A stretch of 9,868 nt of DNA from Limiplasma pullistercoris. GTDB taxonomy: Bacteria; Bacillota; Clostridia; Christensenellales; Aristaeellaceae. A program made the translations under genes and the position numbers. Shown one piece after another: positions 1 through 5,463 of the stretch. How positions within the stretch are numbered: the stretch's first letter is position 1; each line of letters opens with the position of its first letter. The notes under the pieces are model-generated. The model ran no database searches. It saw nothing but the letters and a program-made list of their open reading frames with translations, and was not told where the DNA came from. The stretch covers positions 1 to 9,868 of the forward strand of contig DVMC01000006.1 of assembly GCA_018715165.1 (NCBI GenBank). The letters are read 5' to 3'.

Positions 1-19
1 GCGGAAGCGTCCCGCGAAT

Positions 20-24
20 GGAGG
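20..24 (+). promoter_or_regulatory. lonB ribosome binding site
   Basis: A perfect GGAGG lies 9 bases before a TTG codon at 34. The reading frame is open back to the window edge, so this site is what fixes the start: it supports TTG at 34 rather than an upstream start. Confidence 0.8.
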
Positions 25-33
25 TTTCTAGCG

Positions 34-1725
34 TTGGTCAGCGCCGTATTGTTTGGCATTCAGCTATTGGTCACCATTGTGGTGGGCATTTACTTTTACA
101 CCCAGCTGCGCCAGCAGCGCAGGGCGCAGCCATCAAACCGCCGCGAAAGCGGCCGGGAGTACGAGCGGCTGCAGAAGATGCGCGCCCTCAAGCTCAGCGA
201 GCCCCTCGCCGAGCGCGTGCGGCCGACGAAATTTGCCGATATCATAGGCCAGGAGGACGGCATCAAATCGCTCAAGGCCATTCTGTGCGGAAAAAACCCG
301 CAGCATGTGCTCATCTATGGACCTCCGGGCGTGGGCAAAACCTGCGCCGCGCGCTTGGTGCTGGAGGCGGCGAAAAAGAGCAAGGGTACGCCCTTTCTGG
401 CCAACGCGCCCTTCATTGAAATGGACGCGACCTGCGTGCGCTTTGACGAGCGCGCCATCGCCGACCCGCTGATCGGCAGCGTACATGATCCTATCTATCA
501 GGGCGCGGGACCTCTGGGCGTGCAGGGCATCCCCCAGCCCAAGCCCGGCGCGGTGAGCAAAGCGCACGGCGGAGTTCTGTTCCTGGATGAGATCGGCGAA
601 CTGCACCCCATCCAGATGAACAAGCTGCTCAAGGTCCTGGAGGACCGCAAGGTGATGCTGGAATCGGCCTACTACAACGCCGATGACACCGGTGTGCCGC
701 GCTACATCCACGACATTTTCAAAAACGGGCTTCCGGCGGACTTCCGCCTGGTGGGAGCGACCACACGCAGCCCGCAGGACATCTCTCCCGCGCTTCGCAG
801 CCGCTGCATGGAGGTCTTTTTCCGCGCGCTGGAACCGGAGGAAATCGCGGACATCGCCTTCCATTCCGCCGAGCGCGCGGGCTTCACGATGACGCAGGAG
901 GACGCGCGCATGGTGGGCCGCTTCGCCTCCTGCGGGCGAGATGCGGTAAATATCGTACAGATGTGCGCGGGTCTCGCGCAGATGGAGGACCGCACCGACA
1001 TCCGCACGGAGGATGTGGAGTGGGTGGTCTACTCCGGCCGCTATGCCGCCCGGCCCGACCAGCACGCCGACACGCGCAACCGGGTGGGCGTGGTGCACGG
1101 GCTGGCCATCGTGGGCAGCTATCAGGGCGCAACCATGGAAATCGAGGCCGTGGCGCAGCCCGGCTGCGGCCGGCTGACCATCACCGGCATCGTGGAGGAG
1201 GAAGAGCTGGGCGCGGAGGGCCGGCGCATCAAGCGCAAATCCACAGCGCGCAGCTCGCTGGAAAACGTGATGACCCTGCTAAGCGGCATGGGCTACCGCA
1301 CACAGGACTACGACCTGCACATCAACTTCCCCGGCGGCACGCCGGTGGACGGGCCCTCGGCGGGCGTGGCGATGGCCGTAGTGGCCGCCAGCGCCCTCAC
1401 CGGCAGGCCGGTGGACGGCCATGTGGCCGTCACGGGCGAGGTGTCCGTGCGCGGCCTGGTCAAGCCCGTGGGCGGCGTGCCCGGCAAGGTGGAAGCAGCG
1501 GAGCGCGCGGGCCTGACCACGGTGCTCATCCCTCAGGACAACCGCATGGAGCGCTTTGAGCACACCACCATCGAGGTCTGTCCCATCGCCACTTTGGAGG
1601 AGGCGCTCACCCGCATGCTGCTGCCCGCCAGCGCGCAGGCCCCGGCAGGCAGCGCGGCCACGCCTTCCCAGGCCCCGGTGCCCGTGCTGGCCGCCGAGGA
1701 GCAGACCGCCGCCGGCAACGGCTGA
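34..1725 (+). CDS. lonB: ATP-dependent protease LonB, membrane-anchored
   Basis: LonB is an ATP-driven serine protease of the Lon superfamily that unfolds and degrades proteins; in Bacillus its family member is linked to the forespore during sporulation. The 563-residue product begins with one hydrophobic membrane segment (about residues 3-22). An AAA+ domain follows, with Walker A GPPGVGKT (96-103), Walker B VLFLDE (181-186), sensor-1 region GATTR (241-245) and arginines in SPALRSRC (251-258). The C-terminal Lon protease domain (about 350-530) shows the catalytic serine in PVDGPSAG (S442) and the partner lysine in GKVEAAERAG (K485). The large N-terminal substrate domain of LonA is absent, which separates LonB from LonA. 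The start is TTG with GGAGG 9 bases upstream. Residues 531-563 form a tail rich in Ala, Pro and Gln beyond the protease domain. No lonA follows it: the next gene is convergent coaBC. Confidence 0.95.
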   Translation: MVSAVLFGIQLLVTIVVGIYFYTQLRQQRRAQPSNRRESGREYERLQKMRALKLSEPLAERVRPTKFADIIGQEDGIKSLKAILCGKNPQHVLIYGPPGVGKTCAARLVLEAAKKSKGTPFLANAPFIEMDATCVRFDERAIADPLIGSVHDPIYQGAGPLGVQGIPQPKPGAVSKAHGGVLFLDEIGELHPIQMNKLLKVLEDRKVMLESAYYNADDTGVPRYIHDIFKNGLPADFRLVGATTRSPQDISPALRSRCMEVFFRALEPEEIADIAFHSAERAGFTMTQEDARMVGRFASCGRDAVNIVQMCAGLAQMEDRTDIRTEDVEWVVYSGRYAARPDQHADTRNRVGVVHGLAIVGSYQGATMEIEAVAQPGCGRLTITGIVEEEELGAEGRRIKRKSTARSSLENVMTLLSGMGYRTQDYDLHINFPGGTPVDGPSAGVAMAVVAASALTGRPVDGHVAVTGEVSVRGLVKPVGGVPGKVEAAERAGLTTVLIPQDNRMERFEHTTIEVCPIATLEEALTRMLLPASAQAPAGSAATPSQAPVPVLAAEEQTAAGNG

Positions 1726-1732
1726 CGGCGGC

Positions 1733-1765
1733 AAAAACCGGACGGGGACGGCCACCGTCCTCGTC
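1733..1765 (-). terminator. Outer left hairpin, terminator reading leftward
   Basis: The arms GACGGGGACGG (1741-1751) and CCGTCCTCGTC (1755-1765) form an 11-base-pair stem with one G-U (or A-C) position and a 3-base loop. Read on the minus strand the stem is followed by CCGG and then five T (1737-1733). It therefore looks like a stop for transcripts coming from coaBC, about 340 bases past that gene. On the plus strand no T-run follows, so it does not look like the lonB terminator. Confidence 0.55.
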
Positions 1766-1776
1766 TCAGCGTGTCG

Positions 1777-1796
1777 AAAAAGCTCGCCTGCGGCGA
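1777..1796 (-). terminator. Inner left hairpin with T-run, reading leftward
   Basis: TCGCC (1784-1788) and GGCGA (1792-1796) form a 5-base-pair stem with a 3-base loop. On the minus strand this is followed by GC and five T (1781-1777). It is a short but classical intrinsic terminator shape for transcripts leaving coaBC, placed in tandem with the hairpin at 1741-1765. Confidence 0.45.
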
Positions 1797-1813
1797 TCCT
1801 TTCCAGCAGGACA

Positions 1814-1979
1814 CGTTTCCCCCTGCGCTTTCAGCGCGGCCGGGGGGAAACGCGCAGGGAAACCTTGCTGTGCAAGGCTTCCGAATCCACCGCACATGTC
1901 AGCGAGGCAGGCCGCCCGCTGGAAGCGGGCAGCCTGTTCCGCGCGAGCACGGGATACCTCCTCCAAATCGAAGATTTGG
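1814..1979. other. Cluster of perfect hairpins inside the intergenic element
   Basis: Four hairpins follow one another. CGTTTCCCCC (1814-1823) pairs with GGGGGAAACG (1843-1852), and between them GCGCT (1825-1829) pairs with AGCGC (1833-1837). CCTTGC (1863-1868) pairs with GCAAGG (1872-1877). GCCCGCT (1914-1920) pairs with AGCGGGC (1924-1930). CCAAATC (1963-1969) pairs with GATTTGG (1973-1979). A transcript from either strand would be highly structured. I see no known riboswitch or T-box motif. Function is unknown. Confidence 0.55.
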
Positions 1980-2029
1980 GGAAGGCACAGGGCATTCGGA
2001 ATACAGCTCGGAGGGCTGCGGCCCCCCGA

Positions 2030-2049
2030 ACCTCCCAGAAGGGTTTTTT
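2030..2049 (+). terminator. Possible inner right terminator, reading rightward
   Basis: A weak hairpin (CCC, loop AGAA, GGG) is followed by six T at 2044-2049. The stem alone is poor, though nearby GGAGG and CCTCC could lengthen it. Its place matches the inner left terminator in the mirrored arrangement, which is the main reason to list it. It would act on transcripts from lonB. Confidence 0.3.
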
Positions 2050-2059
2050 GTCAGTCTAA

Positions 2060-2109
2060 GACGGGGACGGCCCTGAAAAGGAAGCCGTCCCCGTCCGTTT
2101 GTGTTTGTT
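2060..2109 (+). terminator. Outer right hairpin, likely lonB terminator
   Basis: GACGGGGACGGC (2060-2071) pairs perfectly with GCCGTCCCCGTC (2084-2095), a 12-base-pair stem, and CC and GG inside the loop can add two more pairs. On the plus strand it is followed by a T-rich but interrupted tract (2098-2109). It is the strongest stop for lonB, about 335 bases past that gene, and its T tract reaches the coaBC stop codon at 2108-2110. Read on the minus strand no T-run follows, so coaBC transcripts would pass through it. Confidence 0.6.
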
Positions 2110-3313
2110 ATCGTTTCGCACCGTGAAGGGCGAGCGCCGCATCCCAGATGCGGTGCGCCACCTCGCGCTTGCTCATCAGGGGCAGCGTTTCCGTCCCCCC
2201 GTGCGAAATCAGCGTCACGATATTGGTGTCCGTGCCAAAGCCCGCGCCCTCGGCGGTCACGTCATTGGCCACAATCAGGTCGAGATGCTTGGAAAGCAGC
2301 TTTCCGCGCGCGTTTTCCAGCACGTTCTGCGTCTCGGCGGCAAAGCCCACCAGCACCTGGCCGGACTGCTTGCGCTCCCCCACGGCTTTGGCGATATCCG
2401 GATTTTCCACCAGCGTAAGCGTGAGCGGCTCGCCCGCGCGCTTTTTGAGCTTCTGCGCAGCGGGATGCTCCACGCGGTAATCCGCCGGGGCTGCTGCCTG
2501 CACGATAATGTCCTGTTGCCCACAGCGGGCCAGCATGGCGTCATACAGGCTCTGCGTGGAGGTGACGGGCACCACGCTCACGCCCTGCGGCGGGGTGATA
2601 TGCACCGGCCCGGTGAGGAGCGTAACCCGTGCGCCGCGGTCGCGCGCAGCCTGCGCCAGGGCGTAGCCCATCTTGCCGGAAGAATCGTTGGTGAGGTAGC
2701 GCACCGGGTCGATGCGCTCCACGGTGGGGCCGGCGGTGACCAGCACGCGCAGGCCCTCCATGTCGCGGGTGCGGCACAGCAGGTCGCACACCGCCTGCAC
2801 GATGGCCTCCGGCTCGCTCATACGGCCCGCGCCGCTGTCGCCGCAGGCCAGATGTCCGCTGTCCGGGCCCACGGTACGCACTCCGCGCGCAAGCAGGGTA
2901 CGCAGGTTTTGCTGCGTGGCCTCGGCGGTCCACATGCCGGTGTTCATAGCCGGGGCCAGCAAGATGGGCGCCTTGGTGGCCAAAAGCGTGGTGGTGAGCA
3001 TGTCGTCGGCGACGCCGCAGGCCAGCTTGGCCATCAGGTTGGCCGTAGCCGGGGCTACGAGCATCACGTCGGCCTTCTGCGCCAGGGAAATATGCCTGAC
3101 ATCCCAGGATTCGGTGCGCGCAAACGTATCCACGCATACGGGGCGGGCGCTGAGGGTTTCAAAGGTGAGCGGCGCGACCAGCTTTGTGGCGTTGTGCGTC
3201 ATGATGACGTCCACCTCTGCGCCCAGCTTTTTCAGCCGGGACACGACCTCGCACGCCTTGTAGGCCGCGATGCCGCCCGTTACGCCCATGACCACATGTC
3301 TGCCGCTCAGCAT
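2108..3313 (-). CDS. coaBC: Bifunctional coenzyme A biosynthesis protein CoaBC
   Basis: The protein couples two steps of coenzyme A synthesis in the cytoplasm: CoaB joins cysteine to 4'-phosphopantothenate using CTP, and CoaC decarboxylates the product to 4'-phosphopantetheine with FMN. The 401-residue product has the normal full length. The CoaC half (about 1-185) shows GGIAAYK (13-19), the catalytic histidine in RHISL (H74), PAMNTGMW (121-128) and the active-site cysteine in HLACGDSGAGR (C157). The CoaB half begins near 187 with VTAGPTVERIDPVRYLTND (192-210) and SSGKMG, then AAAPADYR (273-280) and the lysine cluster KLKKR (288-292). The frame is open further upstream to 3379, inside rpoZ, but ATG at 3313 is chosen. 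It matches the usual N-terminus, sits one base after the rpoZ stop, and has GGAGG 6 bases before it. It is the last gene of the operon, and priA, which often follows in Bacillus, is not here. Confidence 0.96.
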   Translation of the reverse strand: MLSGRHVVMGVTGGIAAYKACEVVSRLKKLGAEVDVIMTHNATKLVAPLTFETLSARPVCVDTFARTESWDVRHISLAQKADVMLVAPATANLMAKLACGVADDMLTTTLLATKAPILLAPAMNTGMWTAEATQQNLRTLLARGVRTVGPDSGHLACGDSGAGRMSEPEAIVQAVCDLLCRTRDMEGLRVLVTAGPTVERIDPVRYLTNDSSGKMGYALAQAARDRGARVTLLTGPVHITPPQGVSVVPVTSTQSLYDAMLARCGQQDIIVQAAAPADYRVEHPAAQKLKKRAGEPLTLTLVENPDIAKAVGERKQSGQVLVGFAAETQNVLENARGKLLSKHLDLIVANDVTAEGAGFGTDTNIVTLISHGGTETLPLMSKREVAHRIWDAALALHGAKR

Positions 3314-3314
3314 G

Positions 3315-3527
3315 TCAGTCCTCCAGATCGGCGTCGCGCTCATAGGTGAGCAAGCCGCGGTTGATTTCCTCCACGGCAATCTTGAGCGGCTTCATGTCCT
3401 TGGGGTCGATGAGGGGCTGCGCGCCGTCCACCAGCTGGCGGGCGCGCTTGCTGGCCTCCACCACCAGCGTGTAGCGGCAGTCCACCTTTTCACACAGTTC
3501 AACGATGGTCGGGTCCACAATGGCCAT
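3315..3527 (-). CDS. rpoZ: RNA polymerase omega subunit
   Basis: Omega is the small subunit that helps the beta' subunit fold and stay in the RNA polymerase core. The 70-residue product is the usual size for Firmicutes. It carries the family core CRYTLVVEASKRARQL (17-32), followed by a charged stretch ending in acidic residues. The start ATG at 3527 has AAGGAGG 9 bases upstream. It lies 43 bases after gmk and ends one base before the coaBC start, inside the conserved operon order gmk-rpoZ-coaBC. Confidence 0.95.
   Translation of the reverse strand: MAIVDPTIVELCEKVDCRYTLVVEASKRARQLVDGAQPLIDPKDMKPLKIAVEEINRGLLTYERDADLED
3320..3324 (-). promoter_or_regulatory. coaBC ribosome binding site inside rpoZ end
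   Basis: GGAGG (minus strand) lies within the last codons of rpoZ, 6 bases before ATG at 3313. It decides the coaBC start against the longer open frame, and it implies translational coupling with rpoZ. Confidence 0.8.
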
Positions 3528-3552
3528 AATAGGTTTCCTCCTTCAAAGATGC

Positions 3553-3565
3553 GGCGCAGCGCGCC
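3553..3565 (-). other. Small GC hairpin between gmk and rpoZ
   Basis: GGCGC (3553-3557) and GCGCC (3561-3565) form a 5-base-pair stem with a 3-base loop in the 43-base gap between the gmk stop and the rpoZ ribosome binding site. No T-run follows on the minus strand, so it is not an evident terminator. It could affect mRNA decay or rpoZ translation, or it could be chance in GC-rich DNA. Confidence 0.3.
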
Positions 3566-3570
3566 ATGGG

Positions 3571-4182
3571 TCATTTCTCGGCAATATGGGGGTGAAAGCG
3601 CGTGGTGCGGTGCTTTTCCGCGTTGGCGATGCTCTGCAGCTGGGCGAAAGCCAGCTCCAGGTTGTCGTTGACCACGGCGTACTGATAACGGTCGATCTTC
3701 TGCACCTCGCCCCGCGCGTTCTTGAGCCGGCGCTCGATCTCGACGGGGTCGTCGGTGTTGCGGGTATGCAGGCGCACGCGCAGTTCCTCAAAGCTGGGGG
3801 GCAGGATGAATACGCTCACATAGTCGGCGGCGTTCTGCATCACGGTGATGGCGCCCTGGGGGTCGATGTCCAGCAGCACGTTGTACCCCTCGGCCATCAT
3901 CCGCTCCACCGGGGCGCGCAGCGTGCCGTAGCGGTGACCGTGCACCGTGGCGTGCTCCAGAAACGCGTTTTCGCTTACCAGACGATCGAACGCCTCCTCC
4001 GTCACAAAGTGGTAATGCACGCCCTCGATCTCGTTGTCGCGGGGCTTGCGCGTGGTCACGCTGCAGGAAAAGCGGAAGCTGGGATCGGAGTCCATCAGTT
4101 TCTTCACCAGCGTGCCCTTTCCCGTGCCGGAGGGACCTGAAATGATGAGCAGCATTCCCGTGCGTTCAAACTTCACCGCCAT
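3571..4182 (-). CDS. gmk: Guanylate kinase
   Basis: The enzyme phosphorylates GMP to GDP with ATP, an essential step in making GTP and recycling cGMP and (p)ppGpp precursors in the cytoplasm. The 203-residue product has the P-loop GPSGTGKG (16-23), the GMP-binding segment SVTTRKPRDNEIEGVHY (41-57) with its arginines, HRYGT (83-87), DIDPQGA (105-111) and the lid-type segment RNTDDPVEIERRL (141-153). Length and motifs are complete. The start ATG at 4182 has AAAAGGAGG 8 bases upstream, overlapping the end of remA; a second Met at residue 10 is possible but less well placed for a ribosome site. It starts 3 bases after remA ends, so the two are probably translated in a coupled way. Confidence 0.97.
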   Translation of the reverse strand: MAVKFERTGMLLIISGPSGTGKGTLVKKLMDSDPSFRFSCSVTTRKPRDNEIEGVHYHFVTEEAFDRLVSENAFLEHATVHGHRYGTLRAPVERMMAEGYNVLLDIDPQGAITVMQNAADYVSVFILPPSFEELRVRLHTRNTDDPVEIERRLKNARGEVQKIDRYQYAVVNDNLELAFAQLQSIANAEKHRTTRFHPHIAEK

Positions 4183-4185
4183 GGA

Positions 4186-4458
4186 TTAGACCTCCTTTTC
4201 CTCATCGCGGATGACCGCGTCGCGCTGTCCCACACGGCCCGCGATGGTTTCGGGCTGAATGGCGGAGAGCACTACATGGTCGCTGTCGGTCTGGATGACG
4301 GCGCGCGTACGCCGTCCCTGGGTGGCGTCGATCACGCGCTTGCGGTCACGCGCCTCCTGAATCATGCGCTTGACGGGCGCGCTGTCCGGGCTGACGATGG
4401 CGATGATGCGGTCGGCGGCGATCATGTTGCCAAAGCCGATGTTGATGAGCCTGAGCAC
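4186..4458 (-). CDS. remA: RemA/DUF370 family regulator
   Basis: In Bacillus subtilis RemA is a small DNA-binding protein that activates extracellular matrix and osmoprotection genes. In many Clostridia the same family is found between yicC and gmk with no tested role. The 90-residue product carries the family's hallmark stretches LINIGFGN (4-11), IVSPDSAPVKRMIQEARDR (21-39), ATQGRRTRAVI (45-55) and TDSDHVVLSAIQPET (57-71). The start is GTG at 4458, preceded by a G-rich site (AAGGGGG) about 5 bases upstream, weaker than the AGGAGG of its neighbours. It begins 21 bases after yicC ends. Family identity is near certain; the role in this organism is inference. Confidence 0.93.
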   Translation of the reverse strand: MLRLINIGFGNMIAADRIIAIVSPDSAPVKRMIQEARDRKRVIDATQGRRTRAVIQTDSDHVVLSAIQPETIAGRVGQRDAVIRDEEKEV

Positions 4459-4479
4459 CCAAAGCCCCCTTCCCCTAGA

Positions 4480-5352
4480 TCATACGGCGTTTTGGACCTG
4501 CTCGCGCAGCTTTTCCACCAGGCACTTGGCGCTGACCACCTGCTGTGCGATGTCGCAATCGGACGCCTTGGAACCGATGGTATTGATTTCTCGGTTCATC
4601 TCCTGGAGCAGGAAATCCAGCTTGCGCCCCACCTCCGTACCGCTTTCCACACTGCTGCGGAACTGGGCGATGTGGCTTTCCAGGCGGCTTAGCTCCTCGT
4701 CGATGGCGCAGTGATCGGCCATGAGGGCCACCTCCTGCGCCACGCGCTGCGCGTCGGCGTTCACCTGCCATTCTTCCAGTCTGGCCATGAGCCGCTGCCG
4801 GTATTCGCGCGGCACCTCCGGCGCACGCTCCGCCACAGCCTGCCGCAGGGAGGAAAGTTCCGCCAGGTTGGTAAGCAGATCGTCTCGGAGGTGGTCGCCC
4901 TCCTTGATGCGCATGTCCATCAACTTGTCCAGCGCGGCATCAAACGCCTCGGTCGCCAGCTCCTCCACGGCGGCGGCATCCTCTTCCGCCTGCGTGATGG
5001 TAAGCGCGCCGCTGAGGGTCAGCGCCTCCGCCGCCGTCATGCGGCGATAGGGGTCCAGCGCTTCCTCTGCACCCTTGAGCGCCTGGCCGAACGCCTCCAG
5101 CATAAGCCCGTCCACTCGCACTTCCCGTGCATCGGCGCGGGTGTTGGCATAGGTGACAAACACATCCACATGGCCGCGCTTCAGCGCGCTCTTGTTGATG
5201 CGCTCGCGCAGCACGTCCTCCAGAAAGGTCAGGTTTTTGGGCATTCGGAACGAAAGGTCCAGAAAACGGTGGTTGACGGTTTTGAGCTCGATGGTGATCT
5301 CACGCCCGTCGCGGCAAGCCCGCGCCCGGCCATACCCCGTCATGCTCTGCAT
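4480..5352 (-). CDS. yicC: YicC/YloC family endoribonuclease
   Basis: Members of this family have been described as RNA-cutting enzymes in E. coli (YicC) and B. subtilis (YloC); earlier they were known as stress-induced proteins of unknown role. The 290-residue product shows the N-terminal signature SMTGYGRA (3-10), the VNHRFLDL stretch (26-33), KRGHVDV (58-64), and the highly conserved C-terminal domain with CAIDEELSRLESHIAQF (215-231) and GRKLDFLLQEMNREINTIG (242-260). ATG at 5352 has AAGGAGG 11 bases upstream and matches the usual beginning of the family; ATG at 5343 is an alternative that would drop three residues. It is the first gene of the operon with remA, gmk, rpoZ and coaBC, with its own promoter just upstream. 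Confidence 0.95.
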   Translation of the reverse strand: MQSMTGYGRARACRDGREITIELKTVNHRFLDLSFRMPKNLTFLEDVLRERINKSALKRGHVDVFVTYANTRADAREVRVDGLMLEAFGQALKGAEEALDPYRRMTAAEALTLSGALTITQAEEDAAAVEELATEAFDAALDKLMDMRIKEGDHLRDDLLTNLAELSSLRQAVAERAPEVPREYRQRLMARLEEWQVNADAQRVAQEVALMADHCAIDEELSRLESHIAQFRSSVESGTEVGRKLDFLLQEMNREINTIGSKASDCDIAQQVVSAKCLVEKLREQVQNAV

Positions 5353-5388
5353 GGAACCGCTCGCCTCCTTGCTTCATTCGTAACCTTG

Positions 5389-5417
5389 ATTATAACATTC
5401 CCATGAAAAAAATACAA
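5389..5417 (-). promoter_or_regulatory. Promoter of the yicC-remA-gmk-rpoZ-coaBC operon
   Basis: On the minus strand a perfect TATAAT (5394-5389) is preceded by TG one base away, giving an extended -10 (TGTTATAAT). A weak -35, TTGTAT (5417-5412), lies 17 bases upstream. Transcription would begin about 30 bases before the yicC start. The good -10 and poor -35 fit a housekeeping sigma-A promoter leaning on the extended -10. Confidence 0.7.
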
Positions 5418-5429
5418 GCATGCATAAAA

Positions 5430-5463
5430 GGAAAAGGGGCGGCCCCGCAGCCGCCCCCCTTTT
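5430..5463 (-). terminator. Intrinsic terminator after the surface protein gene
   Basis: On the minus strand, immediately past the stop codon at 5464, GGGGCGGC-type and GCCGCCCC arms (5450-5459 with 5436-5443) form an 8-base-pair GC stem with a 6-base loop. It is flanked by A and T runs and followed by CTTTTCCTTTT. It separates the surface protein gene from the yicC operon promoter that begins within 20 bases. Confidence 0.85.

Larger units (their letters stand above)
1739..2097. repeat. Palindrome-rich intergenic element with inverted ends
   Basis: This fills most of the 382-base gap between convergent lonB and coaBC, and no convincing gene lies in it. Its outermost 14 bases, CGGACGGGGACGGC (1739-1752), recur inverted at 2084-2097. 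Next to these, 1755-1781 and 2044-2070 are inverted copies matching at 21 of 27 positions, each reading outward as a T-run, then GACA or GTCA, then CTRAGACGRGGACGG. So each end is the same unit: T-tract, spacer, outer hairpin. Between the ends lie several perfect small hairpins. A matching pair TTCCGAAT (1879-1886) and ATTCGGAA (1994-2001) spans the middle. No transposase gene or clear target-site duplication is visible. It could be a miniature inverted-repeat element, a dispersed intergenic repeat, or a locally evolved bidirectional terminator. Confidence 0.7.

Noticed and set aside
133..1098. A 321-codon open frame on the minus strand
   Set aside because: It is the shadow of lonB and its product resembles no family.
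1726..2107. A riboswitch or T-box leader
   Set aside because: The region lies at the 3' ends of two convergent genes, not upstream of one, and I found no T-box core or known riboswitch motif.
1771..2126. Small open frames in the lonB-coaBC gap (up to 167 codons)
   Set aside because: None has a convincing ribosome site or protein-like composition, and they run through hairpins of the repeat element.
2099..3349. A 416-codon open frame on the plus strand
   Set aside because: It is the reverse shadow of coaBC, has unnatural composition and no ribosome site, and would overlap an essential gene completely.
3314..3379. A longer coaBC start at 3379
   Set aside because: The extra 22 residues overlap rpoZ and do not fit the family; ATG at 3313 has a proper GGAGG.
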